Assembly: GCF_018687715.1 (NCBI RefSeq)
Contig: NC_056759.1
Coordinates: 29,014,385 to 29,078,384, forward strand
DNA: 64,000 nt
Reading direction: 5' to 3'
Source of the DNA: Carya illinoinensis
Lineage: Eukaryota; Streptophyta; Magnoliopsida; Fagales; Juglandaceae
Shown: positions 11,501 to 23,921 of the stretch, in pieces
Layout of the letters: each line of letters opens with the position of its first letter
Numbering within the stretch: position 1 is the stretch's first letter
The notes under the pieces: generated by a model
What the model was told of the DNA's origin: nothing
Databases searched by the model: none
The model's input: the letters and a program-made list of their open reading frames with translations, nothing else
Position numbers and translations under genes: made by a program

Positions 11501-12250
11501 TCTGGGTGTATAATGAATGGTATACGATTTCATACACAACTCCGGGAATTGAGACGTAGGACACAAAATAGTGGTGTTCTAGTTACAAGTGAGCACCAAT
11601 CAAGTATGGTTGATTTCTATGGTGTTCTGAATGACATATTGGAGGTGAGGTACATGGGTTGGCGGCGTGTGTGGTTATTTAGTTGTGATTGGTTTGATGT
11701 TGGCGATCCAATTCGAGGGATCAGGGTTGGTGAGCATTTCACAAGTGTCAATCATAGTAGAACTTGGTATAAGGATGAGCCATTCATATTGGCATGCCAA
11801 GCTTCACAAGTATTTTACCTCAAAGACACGAGATTTTCTGGTTCTTGGCACATTGTGCAAAAGATCACATATAGGAATGTCTATGACGTTCCACAATTGG
11901 ATCGCCATGATGATGTAGATCACATGAGCGAGTCCAATGTCTTCCAAGAAGAACAAACTCCAGAAGAAGCAGTAGATGTGGACACCGAGCATAATGTCGA
12001 CAACCCCCAATGGGTAAGGCCAGATGTTCAGTCAGCCACGATAGCCACTACCGCATTGGCTGGGGGAAGTACTCACAATGTCAACAACCTGGGTAATATC
12101 GACGACATTTCAGATGAGGAAGAATTCAATTCTAGCGATACCATGTCTAATGGATCATGTGAGGAGGAAGATCTTGATGACACCGATGCGGAGTCTAATG
12201 TTGAAGGCTCTCCGAGTAATGACACTGATCGAGGATGGGATTCAAGCTAA
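8553..12250 (+). pseudogene. TNP2-type CACTA transposase, one nonsense codon
   Basis: Transposase that would cut and move the element. The model is three exons, 8553-11110, 11217-11304 and 11411-12250, all with GT-AG introns that keep phase, giving 1162 codons including the stop. Domains: N-terminal transposase-associated domain with a CPYC motif (MDKSWMHL...VKCPYCRCRNN), a CPND...CPKC segment before RYFPLKPRLQRLF, the TNP2 domain (VRLGLATDGFNPFNNMSKPY to LACPCCNLHTD), a DUF4218-like region (LRHNLDVMHIEKNIFDN, LLLVGPVQYCWMYPFERYLG), then DUF4216 in exon 3 (TWYKDEPFILACQASQVFY) and an acidic tail. The only defect I find is TGA at 9510-9512 (codon 320), in a context where family members read DPRNVRLGL, consistent with CGA to TGA. 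The start was chosen at MDKSW because the family begins there and a splice acceptor precedes it. Confidence 0.9.
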
Positions 12251-15200
12251 GGTCTCACTTCCAGAAACCATATTCTTAATCATATAGCTTCCAAGTACAT
12301 AATCCATCATATTATACCTTTCGTAATGTGTTAGATGAAATCTGGTGTCTTTTGTAATTAATTCCATTCATTATAATATATACTCCAGTATTTATTATAA
12401 TTTGAAACTGTATGTGCCCATGAATATTGGGGTGTTGAGTTGAATAAAATGTAAGGAAAATAAACTAGTAGGGGACTTTTATGGCTCATATAAATAACAC
12501 CTTCATGTAATACTGCACCTCAGAAATTATACATGGCAACCTGGGATAGGTAAGATGGGTATGTTTGGAGGTGAAAACAGTTCCTGGAGCTATGACATAG
12601 GGATCTTTCATGCATACATGAATTTAATCTGGAGTAGAACATTGAAGGAATATCTTGTATTTACAATGAAATGCAAGCTGTTAGAAGTGTTATTACATGT
12701 TTATTTCCAACGTGTTTATTGTAATTGGCGTACATGAATTATGGTGAAGGGAGGCATGGGTAGTTGATTAAAATATGATAAAGTAAGTGTGTATCAGTGT
12801 CCATATTCTCTAGCCTCTATTACATTGAGATTTATGCATGGAGTGCCTGATTTGGTATTTGGTTTGTAATGCTTTGAACAGATTCACAAGTTTGTTGGTG
12901 GTGTGATTGGTGATCGACTTCAAGGATGATGGCAGTAGATGGATAAACAAAGAGGAGTTGGAGGACAAAGTCATGCCGACATTCTTGGGGAGTACCATGA
13001 AGCAGCTAGAGAGCAAGTTGAACTAATTAGTACAACATTGCAACCTTCTTCAGTACATGCTGCATAGCCCCTTACCTTATTGCCCTCAAAGTTAAATACT
13101 GATATATTGTCATATATATATATATATATATATCAAAATATGGCTAGTGGTTTGTGATAACTAGTGCAACGACTCATTGTTTAATATTTTGTAATTATTC
13201 AGCCAGATATGTGGTGTAAACCCTAAAGGCATGTTTGCATCGAAGTGGGGCCATGAAATCTGAACGAATGCTTTAAACATGTATGCTTGTTTATTGTGTG
13301 GAAATGGTGCTGATCAGTTATTCGGTATTAGATAATGGAACCCTTCTTTTTTGGATATGAACCCTTCTTAGAAGATGGTAGATGGTAGAGGTTATTAACT
13401 GTGCATTGCATTACAAGAATTGTGACTGGAGTAAATTTATTTGAGAAGAATGTTATGCAGCATACATATACATTTATTATAACTTAATTAATATGTATTT
13501 ACTGGGATATAACACTTTTATCCTATTTCATTTATTATAATTAATTAACAGGTGAAAATTTATGCTCGCATAAGACATTAATGGGCGAAAGCATTTTCAT
13601 GCCCAGCTCTGGTATTTGGTATGTAGGAAATTATTACTTGATCGGTTTCTCCGAGCTAACCATAAATCATGCTAGTATGGTGCTATAAATTAATGCTTTG
13701 GAAATCATTTTAAGATTAATTTGACATGTTGAATACGTTGCTGTTAGTTAGAGTACTTGGGCAAGTTTGTCCATTCCAAAATAGGATAACTATTAAAATG
13801 ACCAGTTCTCTAGTGCCTTCAACGGTATGTGTGGTTAGGAGCTTGGTAGTAGAATGCACATGGGTTGGTATCATTACATTTTCCTTTTATGTTATACTCT
13901 ACTTTTATTTTACGGTGAGGTGTTTTGCTCAAGCTTTCTTACTCTTTGTGAATTCTTATAATTAAATAAATTAATAATACAAAAATTCAATTAGTTGGCT
14001 AAAGTTTTAAATTTAGATCTTATTTTATTGTTAAATAATATTATAATAGTTATTTCATTGTGGAGATTTATATAAATAGATTAATTAAAATTTAAATTCA
14101 TCTTATATTTTTATTAATTATTAATATATATATATATATAACTTTTTTAACAATGCTCTTAAAACAAGGAAAAATGCTAAGTGTTATTGATATGTTCATA
14201 TTTTCACAAGTACAGGAGGCGGGAAATTATTTCATGAGGCGGGATCCATTATTTGGGGGGAAATATCTGGAAAGCTATAAGGGTAAATTCGTAATCACGT
14301 TCTTTGCAAAAGCTGAAGAAGTATTACACAACCATTTATTGTTTATTTCATAAGCACTTTGCGTACAAGGGATAGAGGAAGTCTCTAGAAAGCTGTAGAG
14401 ATTTTCAGGGGAAGTAGGGCCATCGTCTTGAGCTGAAGAAGAGAAGCTTACCTCAAGTGTGGTGCAGCCTGGGCTCAAAGGGTCACTGTGGGTGCTAGGT
14501 AAATCTCCTGAATTTTTATATTTGTATGGTTGAAGGGCCGAAATGTTGACTCTTGGGTATGGTGTCCATTTTCTCTTCCCCACCCCCATTTTCGTAAGCC
14601 ATTGCTGAAATATACATGGGTTTCCTCCATGCCTATGTCAATGACAGTTCTATTCAACCTTGATGATTTTAGTGATAATGATTTTAGTGAACCATAAACA
14701 TTGTTGCAAACAATGGGTTGCATAGAGATACATGCAAGAACCATGAGGGGATTTACTAGACAAGGTTTACACAGACATGCAATTTTATTAGGCCAACCAT
14801 ATAATTTCAGAGGGCACTAGAAGAAGAAATGCATGTAAGGCAAAATAAGTCAACCGACTGGTTCTTGCATGTATATTTCAGCATGTCGACAATTGCTCCG
14901 TGTGCTGTTTGGTTCATATGGTAACCAGCATTCATTCTTTTTGCTATTTAACAGTTTAAATAACAGTCAAATTAGGGTGGCCACATTAATTTAGTCCACA
15001 AATATACCTTCAAGAAATTATGTTCTAATGATCAGACAACTTACTGATAGATGCCATAAAAGTAATATATTAGACATTGGAGCAAGATTTTTTGCCATCG
15101 GGATTTTCTCTTACGCAATGGAGTATGGTACTTGTTAACACAAACATTTTTTGGAAATGGTCGATGTCTATGCATGTTGTAAAAGCTACTGATTTTACCA

Positions 15201-15255
15201 TTGCAGTAAAATCAGGTGTATCAGAATAGGGGGTAAATCTGCAGCGGATAACGAT
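12251..15255 (+). other. CACTA spacer between the two transposon genes
   Basis: About 3 kb of AT-rich sequence. Nothing strongly coding; an (AT)11 tract lies at 13112-13133. One short frame at 12939-13067 starts MDKQRGVGGQSH right after CAGTAG and has 42 codons of plausible composition. It might be a relic exon, but no family was recognised. The rest holds nothing that I can assign. Confidence 0.5.
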
Positions 15256-17168
15256 ATGGTGCGAAGTTTAATTGGTAGAGGAGTCCGTGGACGCGGAGGA
15301 GGATTTCGGGGCATATCAGTGCGCAGGCCAATTATACAAGACGCTCAGTCACCACCCAGAAGTGATGAACCGAACCTGCGAGACGAGGTTAACTCCTCGT
15401 CATCAGACGACTCAACCCAACCACCCGATGTCGTATTTGAGACTGAGTTCCCAGAACAATTGGATGGAACAGGTATCTCTACTATTTTTTGTAATAAATT
15501 CCAGTCAACATTTACTTACTATTAGAGTAAATACTTACAACCATGCTGTAAAAATCAGTTCTAAGTTGGGCACTACACCACTATAGTAATTTTAATCCTG
15601 ATATTAACATTGTTAAATTCAAGCTGTGAGTAAGAAATGAGGCCGTGGACGAGCCAAGATGACAAAATTTGACATGCTTTGGAAAATGGGCCCGATTCCG
15701 TTGCTTATCAAGAATGGAGACACTAAGGTGTCATGCCAAAATGCTAACATTTTCAGTGGACGGGTGACATGGATAATAAAGCATTATGCAAACATGGGTT
15801 ACAACCGTTGGAATGAAGTGCCAGAAGCTGAACAGGAGGAGTTGTGTGGCCGTGTCCGAGTAAGCAATACTACTTATCACAATATAGTAGGGGATAACCA
15901 GTCATCTTATTTTGTATTGCATACCACACATTCCTTAATTTTACACTTCTGTGTAATTGATTAGGCTGACTTTATTGTTGAATGGGAAAAAGAAAACCAT
16001 CGAAAGACTGTTATTGACCAACTACGTAGACGGTTTAATTCTTTCCACTATGACTTACACAAGATATTCCTTGGGTATGGGAGTACGAAAGTTGCTCTAG
16101 CAAGAGGAACCGAGTTGGTGGATCATGCAGTGTGGAGGAAATTGTGCATGCGCTGGGGTAGCAAGGAGTTCAAGGTATAAACATTACTAACTATGCAAGT
16201 TGCTTTGAAATTAATCTTTCTCCGATTTTTTAATATTCCAGTAACTTTCGTTGCAACTTATCTCCTCTTTCTATTTGGCAAACAAAAAGGCTCATTGCTG
16301 ATAATTTACTTCCTGGAGTAGGCCTTGTCGTTGCAAAACAAGGCTAATAGAGGCAAACAGCTCACCAACCATACTGCTGGCAGGAAATCCTTTGTTCGAA
16401 TACTCGAAGAGCAGGTAATTATTATCTTAGTACATGTGTGATTATCAGTCCTTTGAATTGAAATCAGAAGTTATACCTACAATATGGTAATGGGAACTTT
16501 GGGTTGGACATTCCTCACAAAATTTTAATTGTATGTTTCAGCGTGAGGGTGTTAATAATTTGGTCAAATTTTTTAAAGAGACACGATGGTCCAAGAAGAA
16601 GAACGGGTTTGTAACCGACATGAGTGAAGAGCTGTATGTGAGTATATTGGAAAATTATTTAAAACTTTGTATTTCTGTTGTAATTAACATAACATGTACA
16701 TTTGTGTTGTAAAACTTCATATCTAAAACTGTTGGAAAATTATTTATACCTACAATATGACATTCATGGCATTACTTGTTACACGTAGAAAGTAAAATAT
16801 TTAAAACTGAAGCATTTTCATGTTGAAAGGAAAAAATGGTGGAAAAGCTTAATGAAATGCAGCCGGAAGAGCGCACTAAAGAGGCAGCAGCTGCAGTGTT
16901 TAGGGAGGTCCTAGGGAGGAGATCAGGATATGAGAGGGGTTTGGGGGAGAAGGTAATGCCTGTAACCCATGGAATAGCCCAAACTAGTAACAATGGAGGT
17001 CTATTGAGCCAGGATGCACAGTATTGGAAGGCGCAGTTTGAGGGGTTAAAGGCAAATGTTCAGGAGATTTTACTAAAGCAAGCAGAATTTGATAAATTTA
17101 TGACATACACTCAATCACAACAACAGTCACAGGGGGAGTTTCCGAGGGAGACTCCAGGGGCTATGTAA
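15256..17168 (+). pseudogene. TnpA-like CACTA protein (Transposase_24), one nonsense codon
   Basis: Second gene of the CACTA, expected to bind the subterminal repeats and assist excision. A six-exon model fits with GT-AG junctions that all preserve frame: 15256-15472, 15624-15859, 15965-16174, 16322-16414, 16542-16637 and 16830-17168 (397 codons with the stop). Exon 1 is an R/G-rich then acidic N-terminus (RGVRGRGGGFRGISVRR). Exons 2-6 match plant Transposase_24 (Ptta/En/Spm) proteins, with HYANMGYNRW, DHAVWRKLCMRWGSKEF, NKANRGKQLTNHTAGRKSF, MQPEERTKEAAAAVFREVLG and a Q-rich end. One in-frame TGA at 15638-15640 (codon 78), in an R/G-rich context, is the only lesion found. The exon 1 start is the least certain part. 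Confidence 0.85.
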
Positions 17169-18930
17169 GATAGTCTTGAGGTAGGTTTTTTGGGACTTTT
17201 TGGGAGATTTTTGGAACTTTTGGACTATTTTGAGAGGCAACAGATTATGGTAATGTACATATAGTTAGTTGGCTGACAACATTGACATATTTTGTGAGTG
17301 GCTTTCTGGAATTATCATGTATGGGTGTTTGCCAAGAGAGGTGGATGCATTATATATTTGGAAACAAAGATGTGGTTTTATAAGTACTGCTTACAATTTG
17401 AACTTTATGGGTAGTAATGAACTCCCTCCTGTCTATATAGACAGGTTGGGATTTGGGTTGATAATATGATGGTAGTGAAGAGTTTGATACGTGCGACATT
17501 GCCGATACATGTGGGGGCGACAACCCTTTCAAACAGGTATTTATCAAAAACTGGCATCTAGTTAATTTGGTACTGAGTTCAAGTTGCATTACTTTAGTAG
17601 GATTTAAATGGTTGTTTCATTTGAAAGGGTAATTTCCTGCATTATAATATAAGATGAACTATGGGGTAAGTTGATCTTTGATAATAATGTTAGTTATGAA
17701 GTAATTTTAGTTACTACATACAGTTATGAAAATAATTGGTTAGTTCTGAATGGATTGAGGAAGCAGTTTGGGGGGACTTAATAACACGGTTAACCAATTA
17801 TTTCTAAGTGGTATGAGCAGGGTAAACTCAACAATTAATATATTTAGGTTCCCACATTAAAATCTATTCACCTCAGGTAGATGTTTAGTTAAAAAGCAAT
17901 GTAATCTGATGGATGTAGTTTGTGGGAATTTTATATTACTTTTCTATATTTAACCAGTGGGTTTTTGTAAAGTCCTTTGGATGCAGGAAAAACTGTTGGG
18001 CAAGATGAGGCTGATGGGTGATTGGTGAAACTAGTACAAAGATGGGAGCAGTTATGGTTCTAGACACAAAAGATACCGATGGTTCCATGATTGAAAGGAC
18101 TCAAATGTTGTCAAGCTAGGGTACACTGTCTGAATATATATGATAATTATAGTTGTCGTGTATTAAATATCCAAAAATTATTGCCTCATATGCGATTGCA
18201 CAGTAAGAAGTTGCTAATTTAGGTAAATATGTAATAGAGTGATGGGTAAATCACTGGTAGTGGAATTAGGTGGATCAAATGTATGGTACACCAAAACTAT
18301 GACAACTTTCAGGGTATATGAAGTTGCTGGAATATAAATGATACAATATTTACGTAGTTGGAAGATGCATATTTCTGTTTGAGACATAAATAGGTTGGAA
18401 AACATGTTAATTGATGTTTGAAGTTACAGCTTTAAGTAGCATTTCTATATTTCTATCATTTGCAGGTTTATGTATGATTGGATTTGAGACCCAAATAAGG
18501 CTTATTTATATTTAGGCCACGGCTCATCACTTATGTCTTTCAGAAATTTATGGGGTTTACTATTATCTAGGTATATTTAAGTGCATCAAATATGACTGTT
18601 TGTCTTACACAAATTGATATTAATTGATGATCATTCTTCAATTTGAGGTGACATTTTAATATTAGTTTAGGTAAAATTCTAGAAAACATGTTACTGATCT
18701 AGAGGATCAACACATTGGGGTTTGGATGGGTTTTGCAAAAACTTGGGGTCAGCGCAATTAGATCACATTATGTGACCCTCGATTAATTCAATGGTGAGCT
18801 AAAATTAACTTTTGCTGCATGTTAAAAACCATTGGCGAGTAATAGTCTATTTTTATTTTGCGAAACTACTGACAATTGTGATGATTAGAATAATTAGATG
18901 AATGCAAAATCATATACCTGGGGAAACATA
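17169..18930 (+). other. CACTA 3' spacer
   Basis: AT-rich, no coding frame of interest, no recognised repeat. It contains the 3' UTR of the TnpA-like gene and untranscribed spacer. Confidence 0.45.
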
Positions 18931-19972
18931 GTATTTTTTGCGACATTTGTATATCAGTTTCTGCGAATTTCTTTATTATTTGCAACCTGGCTTATATAAC
19001 ATTTGCAGCGAATATACTATCGTTTGTGACTAGAATTAGATGAATGCAAAACAATTCACGGCGGAAGAGACTATGGACATAAATAAAATATTTTCCGCGG
19101 TGAATAAAATCATTATGGACGTAAAAATTTATTATTAATTGCGACCCCGAGGCTATAATTTGCTGCGAATTTACCATCTATTTGCAACCAAGAAAATAGC
19201 TATTTGCTGCGATAAATGCAGACATTTTTGACACTAATGATATGAATGTAACATTTCACGTCGGATAAATATAGTAGCAAGACAACTAACATGGGTCGCA
19301 AAAAATAAATTTACGTTTGCGACCATAGTAATCTTTTGCAGCCAATTTTTTGACATTTGTGACAAATATTAGATGAATGAAAAATTAGTTGTGACGGTAA
19401 AGTACAATTGAGAATGTTATGAGTAATTTGGTATTTGCGACCCACATGTTTTTTTAGCTGCGAATATATTTGGTATTTACGACATTGTTAGTTGTTTATT
19501 TGCTATGAATGACATAATACTTGCGACTAAAATTAGATAAGAGCAGAAACATTCACGGCGGGACAATTCGGGTCGCAAAAAATAGATATCGCAGTAAAAT
19601 CAAATGACGTAAATAATCATTTGCGTCTGTATAATGGGACGCAAATGAGATGCTAAAACCGTCCGTTCATTGGCGACAAAGATGGATCGACGCTATAAAT
19701 AGTTACTTACGGCGCAAATTAAACATTTACGGTTAGAAAAGTGGACGTTAATGAAGCAATATTCAGATGGAAAATTACTTTTTGCGTCTATGATGGAAGC
19801 TAGTTTGGGGCGATCAAAATGGACGCGAATAAAGTCACGTTTTGCGATTAATCATTCGTGCGCCGCATCAACTCTTTTGAGATGAAGTACTACCGACCAC
19901 GTTGCGGCGAAACACAGTGGACACTAAAAATTATTAGCGGGGATATTTTTGTCTGTTGCTGCGATAAAAAAC
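18931..19972 (+). repeat. CACTA subterminal repeats, right
   Basis: About 1 kb with many copies of a short motif, TTTGCGAC, TTTGCGTC or the complement GACGCAAA, in both orientations (about 18937, 19311, 19434, 19517, 19618, 19636). Further variants such as GCTGCGAA and ACGGCG also occur. The right array is much longer than the left one, an asymmetry known in other CACTA elements. Confidence 0.8.
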
Positions 19973-20000
19973 GACGCAAAAAAGCAAAAATGTTGTAGTG
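19973..20000 (-). repeat. CACTA terminal inverted repeat, right
   Basis: Reverse complement reads CACTACAACATTTTTGCTTT, matching the left TIR over 28 bp with two mismatches. AGA (20001-20003) follows as the second target-site copy. Confidence 0.93.
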
Positions 20001-20480
20001 AGAATGCATTGAAAGAGTTATGACTTAGAAGTGGAAGAAACCAGATCAAACTTATGTCAAGGCATGCTGAGATGCTTCCCTCAATAAACAGAACAAGATG
20101 ATGGGGGTATGTATTATAATTCGAAATGAAATGGGAGAAGTAATGGCTGCTGCATGTGATAAGAAGCCATATATCACTCAACCTAATTTGGCTGAATGTT
20201 TGGCTCTGTGGCATACGTTGGACGTACATATGCAAGGAACTCGAATTTGATAAGTAAATTTTGGAAAGGGATGCCCAAGTGATCATAAGAGCTGTTTGTA
20301 GTAAAGTGGAAGACTTGTCTTACATTTGACATATTATTGAAGATATAAAAGTTGTTTTAAGGAGCAGATCAGAATGAAAAGTTCAATATACACATAAAGA
20401 TAGTAATGTAGTGGCACATATGTTAGCAAATGCATGCAGCTTTGAACTTAGAACCTAATCTGGTACGGGTTGAGAAGGGA
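20001..20480 (+). pseudogene. LINE ORF2 remnant, right half (RNase H domain)
   Basis: Continuation of the LINE at 5222-6378. In broken frames it encodes the plant RNase H-like (RVT_3) domain: WKKPDQTYVKAC, a stop where family members have W, then GVCIIIRNEMGEVMAAACDK, NLAECLALWHTLD, LERDAQVIIRAVCSKVEDLS and SNVVAHMLANACSFEL. The frame differs by one from the one left of the CACTA, so the LINE was probably already decaying. No poly(A) tail was found after it. Confidence 0.8.
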
Positions 20481-22795
20481 CCCGATTTTATTACTTGTCA
20501 ATTGTTAAAAGATATGCAATGTACAATACATATCATATATATGATGAAGTGAGCAATTTCCAACTCCAAATACTACTATATTAATGGAATAGACGTACAA
20601 TTTAATATAGATGCAGCATGATTTGTTTCTTGGGTGCTCAAAGTTGAGGTCTGCCAGCTTGTTTAAAGCATTAAATACCCTTCACTTTCGATTCCTTTTG
20701 ACTGTCACGTGTTAAATAAGCCGATTAATTAAGAGGCAGCAGATTAAAGCTTCTCTCTTACGTACGTCGTCGACCATGTTTCCATGATCACATGCCTGAC
20801 TAAAAATTAAAAGTTTCCCACAATTTTAGTGGCCTGAATTGGAATCTTTTCTTTCTCAACTCATCATCATCATCGACTTCGTTTATCTCCTGCATCATTA
20901 TAAATTAAAAAGATTCCCATTATTTCTTGAACTGGCTGGCCAGTACAGCTACTGCTTATAAGTCAAACTCTCCAGTACAAGGATTAACAATCTTAAGTAC
21001 TACCGATCTTATATATCAACGCGCAATTAATCAAAATCCAGAGTACTTAAAACTGTATTAATTGGTTGATGATCATGTAATCTTTCTGCTTGTTCCCTCG
21101 AGTAGAAGATGGCCTGGTTAAACTTCTATTCATTTCTTGGTAGATAACTACTTGAAATAGTAGAAATTGTATTGCAAAAGAGTGTTCCATGCATACATAC
21201 ATAACTTGTATAAGAAAGTGATTTTTGATATATATGACATGAACCACGAAACTTTAAAAGAAATTCTTCGAGATCTCTTTTGGTTTATGTTTTATTTCTA
21301 GCTGTATCATCATGGTAGAAGATATGACATGAACCACGAAACTTTAAAAGAAATTCTTCGAGATCTCTTTTGGTTTATGTTTTATTTCTAGCTGTATCAT
21401 CATGGTAGAGCTAGCAGCCTGCATCTGATTCTCAAGTAGTACTGTTAAATTGTTAGTAAATGGTAAGCATAATGTGAATTGAAGAATGATGGAGATTTGG
21501 GATGAATTGATTGAGGTGAAACAGAAAGGTTAATGGAGCTCAGAGTTAACCTCGCCCAATCTGGCTCTAAGGGTCTTAACAAAGAAAACAGGTTAAGATA
21601 TAAACATGAATATTATGTTGCAATTAGAGGTTTTTGTGCATTTGCTTAATTTTGGTTTATCGTTTGCTTATTGAATAGAGGTAATTAATGTCAGCTACAA
21701 GCTCCAAATAAACAAGTCTCATACAAACCTTTTGTAAAAAAGTTAGTCCTACTAATATTAAATAATAGTTTATTATACTCTTTTTAAAGAGGGGGTCTAG
21801 TTTATTTGGAGTTTGATTGAAATTGGTTCTTCCATATATTATTTCTCTTTCTTTTTGATACCTTTGCAATCTGTACGACACAGACAAACGTCGAAGGAAG
21901 TGGTGATCACTTCACATACAGAGAATATTAAGGTAGGTAGGCGCATGCATGCTTGGGTTGAGATTTTCAAAGCTTTCTTTTGGTCACCAAACCAATACTC
22001 TTTTCCACAAACCCACTAATTCTTGAAATCATGTGTTAAACATGATGTTGATGAGCTGGCCTGATTTTTATCTCTAACACCTTCTATAATTCTGATTAAT
22101 TAATTAATTAATTAATTTGCAAATTAAACTAAGGGCACTCCTTTTCTGACTAATTAATTAATTGGTAATTAATTCATGGGTGCTTTAGTCAAACTGACAG
22201 GCGATACGTACAAATTAATTACTTGCTAGCTAGTGTGTGTGTATATATATATATATTAATGGCAATAGTACTTTTAGGGATATAAAAATAAGATAAGTTA
22301 ATTAAGAATAATTAAGTAGATTTCCACTAATGTTAATAAAATAATGCAATCAGATCGATGGGTGGCCAAAATATATGTGACAGGATTTGTCTCCCATCTA
22401 GTACTCGATCGACTCTCTTAATATTAGGTCCACATGAACTTAATCTGAACCAGATTAATGATGATCAACTGGACCATTAATGAATCCTCGAGTTTCATAG
22501 CCATTATTTATATTCTCTTTTTCTATTTTTTAATTTTTATTTTCATATGCTGGCCTGTCAAAAGAGAAAAAAACCCTAAAAAATAATCAACTGCCCTCCA
22601 TTTTAATACAAAGAATTTAAATGCCTAATAGTAATAATATATAAAATTCAAAGTGTACAAGTTTGGTACAAATGTTTTTTATTAAAAGAAAAAAAAAATT
22701 ATTATTATTATTATTTTATAATAAAGTCAACTTTTTTTAATATATTTATATATTTAAGACTTGTCACGTTACTCTTTAACGACGTACTGCCCATA
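20481..22795. other. Intergenic region with a tandem duplication
   Basis: No gene recognised. It contains the 90-bp duplication listed separately, a short (AATT)n stretch near 22096-22120, and AT-rich DNA. Confidence 0.5.
21232..21409. repeat. 90-bp perfect tandem duplication
   Basis: ATATGACATGAACCACGAAA through TCATGGTAGA is repeated head to tail with a 90-bp period (21232-21321 and 21322-21409). I find no mismatch, so the event is recent or the sequence is being homogenised. It does not overlap a recognised gene. Confidence 0.95.
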
Positions 22796-22965
22796 GGAAA
22801 AATATAGTTGCAAGTATAATTGTGTATTAATTTGTGTATTAATATGATGTGATTAGTCAAAAAATAAATTTTATTAAAAACAGTGTTAATTTAAATTTTA
22901 AGTATGAATAAATCAGTATTAATACACAGATTAGTGCGCGATTGTGCTTGTATATAGTAAAACTC
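22796..22965. mobile_element. 170-bp MITE with 9-bp target duplication
   Basis: Terminal inverted repeats of about 45 bp (left GCAAGTATAATTGTGTATTA, right reverse complement ACAAGCACAATCGCGCACTA, both leading into TGTGTATTAATA) enclose an AT-rich core. CTGCCCATA flanks both sides (22787-22795 and 22966-22974). Nine-base duplications point to a Mutator-type non-autonomous element. Confidence 0.85.
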
Positions 22966-23026
22966 CTGCCCATATATACTGTTAAAACTTCCTGAATTGA
23001 TCTGACAAAATAGTACTGATGAAATT

Positions 23027-23180
23027 TAGATTTGGATTTGGAGATGAAAAATTAAAAATTAAATAAAATATTAGTTTTTAATATTATTTTTTTTAAAATT
23101 TAAAATTTTAAAATTATTTATTTTATTTTATGTAAAAATTTAAAAAATTATAATAATAAAATGAGATAAAAGTTGTAATT
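23027..23180. mobile_element. AT-rich MITE-like copy, family 1
   Basis: Shares the core ...TTAAATAAAATATTA...AATTATTTATTTTATTTTAT...AATTATAATAATAAAATGAG with copies at 58910-59050, 60165-60372 and, inverted, 55090-55390. Ends are eroded and no target duplication is clear. Confidence 0.5.
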
Positions 23181-23921
23181 AATTTCTTGGTGATTAATCA
23201 GAGCTACAGTTACAACTATTCCGAAAACGCAGACATATCATGGAGACCGACAGGCTCGTTACATGGAGGAGCCCATTGTACTTGACTTTGATATTTTAGA
23301 TTTTCATATTTAAATCGGTTCTGATTACTTCTTCCGCCTAACTAAAATAGGATTATTAATTATAACGTGATTGATGCAAATTCTCACCTCTTCCGCCTAA
23401 ATAAATATTACATGAGTCATGATAACCTATGCGGGAAAGATTCTTTCCAATTTTTGTTTGAATTTGATGACTTTAAATATATAGCAGATTTATAGGAACA
23501 TTACATGAAAATGAAAATATAATATTTATTATTATTATTGAATACTAAATAAATAATTGTTTGATGAATTATTTAAAACAAAAACAGACTGATAAACATA
23601 AAAAAACACAACACGAGACCGCAATCAATAATTGTTGGGTGTAAGATTTTGTCCTTTTCTGATTCCCAATAATTCAGATCTCGTGAGCTCATTACTTACT
23701 ACTTAGTGATTTGTCTTTTGTCCAAATAGCCTTTTCTTTCCTATATATATATATATATATATATACATGCCAGCAAATTAACGCCAACGTCCAAACTTCA
23801 TCATAGTTTTATATAAGTTTGTCCAACCAAATCAAACCAAGACCATTTATTTTATCCATTAAATACATCTGAACCCCTTTTGCGTATAAACTACCAATCT
23901 ACCAATCTATCGAGAGAGTTG

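Larger units (their letters stand above)
6379..20000 (+). mobile_element. Complete CACTA (En/Spm) DNA transposon, 13.6 kb
   Basis: The element starts CACTACAACATTTTTGC and ends with its reverse complement, flanked by AGA on both sides. Both ends carry subterminal repeats built on a TTTGCG(A/T)C core. Inside are two plus-strand genes: a TNP2 transposase (8553-12250) and a TnpA-like Transposase_24 gene (15256-17168). It is inserted in a LINE whose RNase H domain continues on the far side, which confirms both ends independently. Non-coding spacers, a (CT)24 repeat and AT-rich DNA fill the rest. Each gene has one visible TGA; no large deletion is apparent. Confidence 0.95.
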
